Assembly: GCA_945873195.1 (NCBI GenBank)
Contig: CAMCDA010000007.1
Coordinates: 1 to 58,306, forward strand
Direction: 5' to 3'
Length of the DNA stretch: 58,306 bases
DNA from: Asaia bogorensis
Lineage (GTDB): Bacteria > Pseudomonadota > Alphaproteobacteria > Acetobacterales > Acetobacteraceae
Shown here: piece by piece, positions 52,561-58,306 of the stretch
How positions within the stretch are numbered: the first letter of the stretch is position 1
How the letters are laid out: the number at the start of each line of letters is the position of its first letter
Made by a program: the position numbers and the translations under genes
Notes under the pieces: model-generated
What the model saw: only the letters and a program-made list of their open reading frames with translations
What the model was told of the DNA's origin: nothing
Database searches by the model: none

Positions 52561-52983
52561 TCAGGCGTGATGCCAGGGGTTGATGAGTATCAGGCCACAG
52601 CCCTGGAACCCGCCTGTGTCCCGCGTGGCGACCGAAGCTTCGGCCGCGGACGCGGTCGCCGCGATCAATGCGTCAAATGCCTCGATCGGTTGGCCCGCTT
52701 GACGACGCGTGGTTACGATCCGGGCGTAGTGGGCGGCGGCGGCACCGGTGAAGGGGAGAACGCGGCCGGCGAAATCCTCGGCGAACATGGCCTCGGCCGC
52801 CGCGGCAAGGCCGTCGCGGCGGCGGCCGTTCGGCAGTGCCGCGATCCCGAACAGGATTTCGGCCTGGTTGATGCCGGTGGTGCAGAGGGATTCGCGCGGT
52901 TGGGCCGCGACCCACGCCAATACCGCGGGGTCCGGCGCCGACCGCATGAGTTCCGAGATGACGTTGGTATCGAGGACGATCAT
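52561..52983 (-). CDS. FitB/VapC-type PIN-domain toxin
   Basis: The 140-residue PIN-domain ribonuclease toxin has the active-site acids Asp5 (MIVLDTNVISEL), Glu42 (NQAEILFG), Asp104 (IEAFDALIAA) and Asp122 (ATRDTGGF). All are present, so it is probably active. The GxxxAALPxGRRR segment fits the FitB subgroup. It overlaps the antitoxin stop by four bases (ATGA). It is only distantly similar to the VapC at 25310. Confidence 0.92.
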   Translation of the reverse strand: MIVLDTNVISELMRSAPDPAVLAWVAAQPRESLCTTGINQAEILFGIAALPNGRRRDGLAAAAEAMFAEDFAGRVLPFTGAAAAHYARIVTTRRQAGQPIEAFDALIAATASAAEASVATRDTGGFQGCGLILINPWHHA

Positions 52984-53231
52984 CCCTCGAACCGGGGCGG
53001 ATCTCCGATCGGCGCGGGCAGGTGCGGGGCGATGTCGTCGGCGCCGCCGAAGGGCAGGAAACGTCGCCGGATGGCGTCTGCGAGATTGGGCTGAGAAGCC
53101 GGCTCCCTATCCACGGCGTCGGTGATGATGTGTCGAAGTTCGGCCTCCATTGACCGCCCATTGCGGGCGGCACGGACGCGAAGCCGGTCTTTGACCGACG
53201 GCTCGACGTTGCGGATGGTGAGGGTCGTCAT
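52980..53231 (-). CDS. FitA-type ribbon-helix-helix antitoxin
   Basis: The 83-residue protein has an N-terminal ribbon-helix-helix DNA-binding domain (TLTIRNVEPSVKDRLRVRAA, then GRSMEAELRHI) of the FitA/Arc type and a C-terminal toxin-binding tail rich in Pro (LPFGGADDIAPHLPAPIG). It is co-translated with the downstream PIN toxin and should repress its own promoter. Confidence 0.9.
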   Translation of the reverse strand: MTTLTIRNVEPSVKDRLRVRAARNGRSMEAELRHIITDAVDREPASQPNLADAIRRRFLPFGGADDIAPHLPAPIGDPPRFEG

Positions 53232-53237
53232 TCCCGG

Positions 53238-53498
53238 CTACCCTTTAACGATGCAGGCGTGGCGGGTGAGTGCCATGATCGCGTCGGTGGTCATGGGGAC
53301 ATCGCCCCGCCCTCGGATATGCGCGACCAGACCAGCCCCCGGATTACCGGTCATGGCGAATGACGGCGACCCGCTGGCCGCGTCTTTGGGTTCGAATACG
53401 GGTTTGGTGTTGGGCCTCGGGGCAGCCGGCTCGTGTATGGCGCCTTGGCCGTCGCAAGTATTGCCCACGGGGATATGTCCTGACATCACGAGCGGCAA
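53238..53498 (-). CDS. Doubtful small hypothetical protein (86 aa)
   Basis: This frame upstream of the FitA-type antitoxin on the same strand has a TTG start at 53498 and an ATG at 53486, neither with a ribosome site. The sequence (GNTCDGQGAIHEPAAPRPN, VPMTTDAIMALTRHA) matches nothing I recognise, though the last part faintly resembles antitoxin tails. It ends six bases before the antitoxin start. It may be a decayed gene or chance frame. Confidence 0.3.
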   Translation of the reverse strand: MPLVMSGHIPVGNTCDGQGAIHEPAAPRPNTKPVFEPKDAASGSPSFAMTGNPGAGLVAHIRGRGDVPMTTDAIMALTRHACIVKG

Positions 53499-53823
53499 GA
53501 ATTAGGAGATGCCAGGCGCAACGGCAAGAGATTCAACCGATGTGACTACCGGGAAAGATGTCGGCATAAGCGCGGTGGCTACCAAAACTAATTGTGGACC
53601 TACAGGATATAGGACCCATGAAGCATTTGATCCTCTCTCCAATGTATCTCGGAGGCTCCTAGGTGCCTGACATCTAAGTAAACACCGAGCTCGGCCGCAA
53701 ATATGGTGATGCTCCCGAGATGAGAGCCGCCCACAACTCCTGAGAGGTCAAGAATTGCTGTATCAGAATTGTGTACTCAATTCATAGAGAAATGAAAATT
53801 CACAAGTACTCATACGTCCCCCC
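53499..53823. other. AT-richer gap with no recognisable gene
   Basis: This stretch is noticeably lower in GC than its surroundings. A 58-codon minus-strand frame without a start codon (VHNSDTAILDLSGVVGGSHL onward) runs from about 53775 to 53602 and might be a gene fragment. No promoter or repeat stands out. It lies between the FitAB-type pair and pyrC/pyrB and looks like a transferred remnant. Confidence 0.45.
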
Positions 53824-55095
53824 CTACCCAAACACCCTTCTCCCCCCCTTCCAAGTCCCCAACACAACCCCCTCCAAAGCCCGCCCATCAAACGGAGAGT
53901 TCTGCGCCTTCCCAGGCAGCTTCCCCTCCTCCACCTTCCAAATCCGTTCCGGATGAAACAAACAAAGATCCGCCACCGCCCCACGCGCGATCCGCCCCGC
54001 CGCCGACCCCAGCAAGGCCGCGGGCCGAACGGTGAGCAGTTCGATAGCGGCGGACAAGGACAAAGACCCGTTGTGGACGTAAGCCAACGTCACCCCCAGC
54101 AACGTCGCCAACCCACATCCCCCCGGCGCCGCCTGGGCAAACGGCAGCCGCTTGTCGTCCGCGTCCCTCGGCTGGTGATCGGAAGCAATTGCGTCGATCG
54201 TCCCATCCGCCAGCGCTGAAAGAACCGCCAGCCGGTCTTCCTCCCGCCGCAGCGGAGGCGACAGCTTGGCATAGGTCCGGAACTCACCAATCGCCGTCTC
54301 GTTCAGATCAAAATAAGGCGGCGCGGTATCGCAGGTCACCGCCAGCCCATCCGCCTTGGCGCGCCGGATCAGGTCCAAGGCCTCCCCGGTCGAGACATGG
54401 GCAAAATGCACCGCCCCACCGGTCAAGGCGGCCAGCCGGATGTCCCGCATCACCATCAACGCCTCGGCCGCCGCCGGTATTCCCGGCAGGCCCAGCCGCG
54501 TCGCGGCTTCGCTTTCCGTCGCGGCCCCACCGGCCGCAAGCCCCGGGTCCTCGGGGTGCTGGATGATCCGAGCGCCAAAGCCGCGCGCATAGGACAGCGC
54601 GATACGCATCAGTCGCGATGACCCGATCGCCCGCCCGCCATCGGTGAAGCCAATCGCCCCGGCCTCATGCAGCAGGCCGAGCTCCGCCAGTTCCTCCCCC
54701 TTGCAGCCGCGGGTGACCGCGCCGTAGGGCAGGATGGTCAGGCTGCCGGTATCCTCTCCACGAGACACAAGCAACCGCACCAGCGCCGGATCGTCGATCG
54801 CTGGCTTGGTGTCCGGCAGGGCCGCCAGGGTCGTGATCCCCCCCGCCGCCGCCGCGATGGCGGCCGAGGCGATGGTTTCCCGGTATTCATACCCAGGCTC
54901 CCCCAGCGCCGCGCGCATGTCGACAAGCCCGGGGCAAAGGACGGCCCCGTCTTCGTGGACGACAACCGCGCCATCGGGCCGCCCCAACGACACACCGAAA
55001 TCCACAATCACCCCGTCGCGGACCAGCAGGTCGCCGGTCAGATCGACGCCGGCGCCCACGATGCGGACGCCGGTGAACAGCGTGTCAGCGGTCAT
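53824..55095 (-). CDS. pyrC: Dihydroorotase-like protein, probably noncatalytic (PyrC'/PyrX)
   Basis: The 423-residue protein is a class I dihydroorotase homologue encoded right after pyrB, whose end it overlaps by 11 bases. The canonical metal-binding D-x-H-x-H-x-R-E-P-G is [10 protein letters not shown] here, losing both His and the substrate-binding Arg, and the late TDHAPH motif reads SDHQPR. These changes mark the noncatalytic pDHO (PyrX) type, which in pseudomonads and relatives is a structural partner needed for aspartate carbamoyltransferase activity. An active dihydroorotase must be encoded elsewhere. GCAGG precedes the ATG at 55095. Confidence 0.88.
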   Translation of the reverse strand: MTADTLFTGVRIVGAGVDLTGDLLVRDGVIVDFGVSLGRPDGAVVVHEDGAVLCPGLVDMRAALGEPGYEYRETIASAAIAAAAGGITTLAALPDTKPAIDDPALVRLLVSRGEDTGSLTILPYGAVTRGCKGEELAELGLLHEAGAIGFTDGGRAIGSSRLMRIALSYARGFGARIIQHPEDPGLAAGGAATESEAATRLGLPGIPAAAEALMVMRDIRLAALTGGAVHFAHVSTGEALDLIRRAKADGLAVTCDTAPPYFDLNETAIGEFRTYAKLSPPLRREEDRLAVLSALADGTIDAIASDHQPRDADDKRLPFAQAAPGGCGLATLLGVTLAYVHNGSLSLSAAIELLTVRPAALLGSAAGRIARGAVADLCLFHPERIWKVEEGKLPGKAQNSPFDGRALEGVVLGTWKGGRRVFG

Positions 55096-56023
55096 TGCGA
55101 GCCTGCCCGCGCGCCAGCACATCCAATACGGCCATGCGCACCGCCACGCCCATCTCCACCTGTTCCTTGATCACGCTGCGGGTCGGGTGATCCGCGATCG
55201 CGCTGTCGATCTCCACGCCCCGGTTCATCGGCCCGGGATGCATGACCAGCGCATCAGGCTTGGCAAACGCCAGCTTCTCCGCATCCAGCCCCCAAAACCG
55301 AAAAAACTCCCTAGGGCTCGGCACCGGCCCCCGTTCCATGCGCTCACGTTGCAGGCGCAGCATCATGACGATGTCCGCCCCCTCCAACCCGGCCTTCATG
55401 TCGTTGAAGACCGAGACGCCCAGATCGGCGATCCCGTTCGGCATCAGCGTCGGCGGCCCAACCACGCGCACCTGGCAGCCCATCGTCGTCAGCAGATGGA
55501 TGTTCGACCGTGCCACCCGCGAGTGCATGATGTCGCCGCAGATCGCGATCGTCAGGCCGCTGATCCGGCCCTTGTGGCGCTTGATCGTCAGCGCATCGAG
55601 CAAGGCCTGGGTCGGATGCTCATGCGTGCCGTCGCCGGCGTTGATCACCGCGGCGTCCACTTTCTGCGCCAGCAGGTTGGGCGCGCCGGACTGGCCGTGC
55701 CGCACCACCAGCAGGTCGCACTGCATGGCGTTCAGCGTGGCCGCCGTGTCCAGCAGCGTCTCCCCCTTGTTCACCGAGGAGGTGGAGACCGACATGTTGA
55801 TCACGTCAGCCCCCAGCCGCTTGCCGGCGAGCTCGAAGCTCGTGCGGGTGCGCGTGCTGTCCTCGAAAAACAGGTTGATCAGGGTCCGGCCCCGCAGCAA
55901 ATCACGCTGGGTCTTGCCGGAACGGTTGAGCAGGACGTAGCTCTCGGCCAGGTCGAGCAATTGGCTGATCTCGGGCGGTTCAAGCCCTTCGATCGCCAGG
56001 AGATGTTTGCGTCGGTAAAACAC
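55085..56023 (-). CDS. pyrB: Aspartate carbamoyltransferase catalytic subunit PyrB
   Basis: PyrB makes carbamoyl-aspartate, the first committed step of pyrimidine synthesis. The 312-residue protein has the carbamoyl-phosphate motif STRTRTSFE (residues 56-64), HPTQALLD in the middle and MHPGPMNRG near the C-terminus. It starts at a GTG behind GAGG. The overlap with the PyrC-like gene suggests a PyrB-pDHO dodecamer as in Pseudomonas. Only 18 bases separate its start from that of the divergent TPR gene. Confidence 0.95.
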   Translation of the reverse strand: MFYRRKHLLAIEGLEPPEISQLLDLAESYVLLNRSGKTQRDLLRGRTLINLFFEDSTRTRTSFELAGKRLGADVINMSVSTSSVNKGETLLDTAATLNAMQCDLLVVRHGQSGAPNLLAQKVDAAVINAGDGTHEHPTQALLDALTIKRHKGRISGLTIAICGDIMHSRVARSNIHLLTTMGCQVRVVGPPTLMPNGIADLGVSVFNDMKAGLEGADIVMMLRLQRERMERGPVPSPREFFRFWGLDAEKLAFAKPDALVMHPGPMNRGVEIDSAIADHPTRSVIKEQVEMGVAVRMAVLDVLARGQARNDR

Positions 56024-56041
56024 AAGGGCCTCGTTTCCAGC

Positions 56042-57442
56042 ATGGCATGGGGCGAGTCAACGGGGAGGTCGACGATTAGCTGGTCCCTGACACCATCCGC
56101 GCTGCAACGCCACCTGCCAACGCTACAGGAAGCGGAGCGGCGATTGAATGGCGGTGATCCGAAGGCGGCGGAAACGCTGGCCCGAACGGTGCTGGCCGAC
56201 TCCCCGGCCCTGCCCGAGGCGCAGGCCCTGCTGGGCATGATCCTGACCCGGCATGGCGACAAGGACGAGGCGCGGACTCTTTTGGAATCAGCGATTTCCG
56301 TGCGCGGGACGGTGCCGCAATGGCACCACGAACTGCGGGAACTGCACCGGCGGACCTACCGGCTGGAGGACGCGCTGGCGGCGGCGCGGGCGGCGGTCAG
56401 GCTCGATCCGCGGACCCCGCGCTACCGCAGCGCCATGGCGCAGATTTTGATTGAGCGGGGGGATAGGGACGCCGGGCGGGATGCGTTGCTGGACGCCCTC
56501 ACCCTCGCGCCCGACGACGTCGAGTCGCATCTGTCCCTGGGTCATCTGCTGCTGTCCTCGGGTGACCTGCGGGCGGGGTGGGTGGAGTACGAGTGGCGGT
56601 TCCGCGGGCCGAAGACCAGCCGAGCCCTGCCGGTGATTTCGCGGCCTGTGTGGAACGGGATGCGGCTGCCGGGGCGGCGGATTTTGATCGGCGCGGACCA
56701 GGGGTTCGGGGACGGGTTCATGTTCTCCCGCTTCCTCCCCATGGTCGCGGAACGCTGCGACGGGGTGGTGGTGCTGTGCCGGGAGGCTCAGATCCCCGTG
56801 CTGTCGCGGATTCCAGGGGTCGCGGCCTGTGTGGTCGATACCAAACAGGTGGGGGAGCACGCGGCGTTCTGCTGGATGGCGAGCCTGCCTGGGGTGTTCG
56901 GCACGACGCTGGACTCGATCCCGGCCGCCACGCCCTATCTCCTCCCCGATCCTTCCCGCCGCGCGGCCTGGCGCCGGGACCTGCCAGCCGAGGGGCTGAG
57001 GATAGGCCTGTGCTGGCGCGGCAACCCGGAGAACGGGTTCGACTGGCGCCGGTCCCTGTCCCTGTCGATGCTGCGCGGGCTGGCCGGGATCGAGGGGGTC
57101 AGCCTGGTCTCCTTGCAAGTGCCGGCGCCGGAGGCCGACCGGGCCGAGATGGCGGCAATGGGGATGATCGACCTGGCCCCCCGCCTGACGGATTTCGGAG
57201 AGACCGCGGCGGCGATCGCGAACCTGGACCTGGTGATTTCGGTGGACAGCGCCGTGGCGCATCTGGCCGGCGCGCTGGGGGTGCCCTGCTGGGCGATGCT
57301 GTTCGAGCCAGCGGACTGGCGCTGGCTGCGCGGGCGGACGGATAGCCCGTGGTACCCGTCGATGCGGCTGTTCCGCCAGCCCGTGCCGGGGGATTGGGAC
57401 ACGGTGGCGCGGGAAGTCGTCGCGGAGGCGCGCGGGATGTGA
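56042..57442 (+). CDS. TPR protein with C-terminal glycosyltransferase-like domain
   Basis: The 466-residue protein has about four tetratricopeptide-like repeats in residues 20-170 (for example [60 protein letters not shown]) and a C-terminal domain of the glycosyltransferase 9/41-like type, with [33 protein letters not shown] and the donor-site-like [16 protein letters not shown]. The start at 56042 has a poor ribosome site and is only 18 bases from the divergent pyrB, so a later start is possible. A duplication of its last codons follows the stop. The acceptor is unknown. Confidence 0.85.
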   Translation: MAWGESTGRSTISWSLTPSALQRHLPTLQEAERRLNGGDPKAAETLARTVLADSPALPEAQALLGMILTRHGDKDEARTLLESAISVRGTVPQWHHELRELHRRTYRLEDALAAARAAVRLDPRTPRYRSAMAQILIERGDRDAGRDALLDALTLAPDDVESHLSLGHLLLSSGDLRAGWVEYEWRFRGPKTSRALPVISRPVWNGMRLPGRRILIGADQGFGDGFMFSRFLPMVAERCDGVVVLCREAQIPVLSRIPGVAACVVDTKQVGEHAAFCWMASLPGVFGTTLDSIPAATPYLLPDPSRRAAWRRDLPAEGLRIGLCWRGNPENGFDWRRSLSLSMLRGLAGIEGVSLVSLQVPAPEADRAEMAAMGMIDLAPRLTDFGETAAAIANLDLVISVDSAVAHLAGALGVPCWAMLFEPADWRWLRGRTDSPWYPSMRLFRQPVPGDWDTVAREVVAEARGM

Positions 57443-57467
57443 CGTCGAGGCCGCGCGCGGGATGTGA
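57428..57467. repeat. Tandem duplication of a gene 3' end
   Basis: GCGCGCGGGATGTGA, including the TPR-gene stop codon (57428-57442), is repeated exactly at 57453-57467, ten bases further on. Confidence 0.8.
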
Positions 57468-57501
57468 AACGGCGGCGGCGCGGGGGCTTTGAGGGGTTGC
57501 C

Positions 57502-58068
57502 TCAACCGCCCCCGAACAGAAGATACCGCACGGGATTGTCCGGCAGGTGCCAGGCGAACCCGGCCTCGGCGATGACGGACAGGATATTGGCGACCAGCAT
57601 CAACGCCAGCACGCCGGCCGTGATGGCGGCCAAGGGAGACCTGACCCCCACCTCCGGCCGCAGCCAGGCCAGACCCACCAACTGCACCCCCGCCGCGCCG
57701 ATGTTGCAGGCAAACGCAATCAGCGCCCACGTGTACAGATGATACCCCATGATGGGCGCGCCGAACCCCGGATCGCCCGGCAGGATGTGCAGCAGCACCT
57801 GGCGCACGGAAATCGCGGCCCCCAGCAGACTGCCCAGCACAAGGATCCCGGAGCCGATGCCGACATCACGTGGCTCCAATGGGCCTCGGCTGGCCGCGAT
57901 CAGGATGTGGCATGGGCCGATCGCCGCGAGCATCATGGCTATGCGCTGCATGACGCATAGGGGACACGGAGGCTCCCCCGCCACGAACTGCGCGACAAAT
58001 GCCGCCGCGAGAACGCCCAGCAACACCCACGCATTGGCCGCCGCGGCCGCGCGGTAAAGCCGGGTCAC
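57502..58068 (-). CDS. dsbB: DsbB-like disulfide bond formation protein
   Basis: The 188-residue membrane protein has four hydrophobic helices and the CPLCVMQR motif (Cys35/Cys38) of DsbB, the quinone-linked oxidant of DsbA. The periplasmic loop between helices 3 and 4 (ILPGDPGFGAPIMGYHLYTW) has no cysteine, whereas E. coli DsbB has a second redox pair there. It may therefore pass electrons by a different route or act on a different partner. The GTG start overlaps the stop of an upstream small gene (GTGA); the frame is open further upstream but is shadow. Confidence 0.88.
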   Translation of the reverse strand: MTRLYRAAAAANAWVLLGVLAAAFVAQFVAGEPPCPLCVMQRIAMMLAAIGPCHILIAASRGPLEPRDVGIGSGILVLGSLLGAAISVRQVLLHILPGDPGFGAPIMGYHLYTWALIAFACNIGAAGVQLVGLAWLRPEVGVRSPLAAITAGVLALMLVANILSVIAEAGFAWHLPDNPVRYLLFGGG

Positions 58069-58220
58069 AGGCTTATCGACAAGGCATCGGTGATGTCGGA
58101 CGCAAACGCCCAGGCCGTCACGACAAGGGCCAGCAGAAACAACGGCACCTGCGTCACATGCTGCCGCCACCCGGCCGCCAAGGCCGCCAACGTCAATGCC
58201 ATCAACAACGCATACAACAT
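58065..58220 (-). CDS. Small two-helix membrane protein upstream of dsbB (51 aa)
   Basis: The 51-residue protein consists of two hydrophobic segments (about residues 2-17 and 25-41) with a short basic loop (WRQH) and an acidic C-terminus. GGGAGGG lies seven bases before the ATG at 58220, and the stop overlaps the dsbB GTG by four bases, so it is translationally coupled to dsbB. I do not recognise the family; a role as a small partner or stabiliser of DsbB is suggested by the coupling only. Confidence 0.7.
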   Translation of the reverse strand: MLYALLMALTLAALAAGWRQHVTQVPLFLLALVVTAWAFASDITDALSISL

Positions 58221-58292
58221 CCCGCGACCCTCCCGTGCGGCAGCCTAGCACGGACCGCGGCTGGGGTTGTTGTTGTTTGAGTGGGGGAGCGT

Positions 58293-58306
58293 GGGGGGGG
58301 GGGGGG
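58293..58306. other. Terminal run of 14 G
   Basis: The window ends in 14 consecutive G after a G-rich, low-complexity stretch. This is typical of an assembly or read-end artefact and probably marks a contig end. Confidence 0.6.

Noticed and set aside
54734-56041. N-terminal extension of the TPR/glycosyltransferase frame back to 54734
   Set aside because: The extension is antisense to pyrB and the PyrC-like gene and has Pro/Ser/Arg-rich shadow composition; the TPR region begins after 56042.

Overview
The window is high-GC DNA from an alphaproteobacterium, most likely a member of the Acetobacteraceae or a close Rhodospirillales relative. This is inferred from the ChvG/ChvI two-component pair, the arrangement of bamE next to a cytochrome bc1 assembly chaperone and a YceD-type protein, a proA-nadD-rsfS block, a pyrB gene followed by a degenerate dihydroorotase, two complete tripartite tricarboxylate transporter (TTT) loci and two PEP-CTERM proteins. 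No rRNA, tRNA, CRISPR array, prophage or intact insertion sequence was found.

Layout. 1-9.3 kb: a small lipoprotein, a TIGR02117-type lipoprotein, a DHA2-type MFS exporter, a flavin dehydrogenase, a luciferase-like monooxygenase, then rsfS-nadD-proA and a PEP-CTERM protein. 9.3-12.4 kb: a TTT operon (tctB-tctA-tctC). 12.5-24.4 kb: a glyoxalase-fold protein, a glycine-zipper lipoprotein, an IlvD/Edd dehydratase, the YceD / bc1-chaperone pair divergent from bamE, a nitroreductase, a hydroxyacid dehydrogenase, the thiolase pcaF, a second PEP-CTERM protein, an isocitrate-lyase-fold enzyme, a GST and an alpha/beta-hydrolase-fold protein that lacks its serine nucleophile. 24.4-30 kb: a repeat-rich gap with a probable transposase remnant, a VapC toxin with an apparently chimeric antitoxin, a HugZ-type protein, chvI-chvG and an aquaporin. 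30-35 kb: an SGNH hydrolase, a citrate-synthase-like enzyme, a DUF429-like protein and a zinc alcohol dehydrogenase. 35-44 kb: a long minus-strand catabolic region holding an ABC-type binding protein, a large alpha/beta hydrolase, an OB-fold/thiolase pair, an SDR, a decaying toxin-antitoxin module, a MoaD-like protein and a molybdenum hydroxylase large subunit. 44-49.4 kb: a serine protease, a second TTT locus (tctBA divergent from tctC) and an acyl-CoA dehydrogenase. 49.7-58.3 kb: a TIGR03084-type protein, a CDF transporter, an Asp/Glu racemase, a PhnA-type protein, a FitAB-type toxin-antitoxin pair, pyrB with a noncatalytic PyrC-like partner, a TPR/glycosyltransferase-like protein, and dsbB preceded by a new small membrane protein.

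Themes. Much of the content is uptake and catabolism of organic acids and acyl-CoA or aromatic compounds: two TTT systems, an orphan ABC binding protein, pcaF, an Ltp-like thiolase with a DUF35 partner, an acyl-CoA dehydrogenase, a molybdenum hydroxylase and several oxidoreductases. These are mixed with housekeeping genes for NAD, proline and pyrimidine synthesis, ribosome silencing and envelope assembly.

The gaps between genes are unusually rich in short repeats: inverted pairs of REP-like elements, a 47-nt hairpin repeat, a 51-bp mosaic repeat nearly identical at two distant sites, a 25-bp perfect inverted repeat, five tandem 13-mers upstream of proA, and tandem duplications across three stop codons. 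The most notable gene-level oddities are a RelE-type toxin broken by an in-frame stop, a chimeric antitoxin, an rsfS reading frame whose best-placed start is ATA, a serine-less alpha/beta hydrolase, and a DsbB homologue without its periplasmic cysteine pair.
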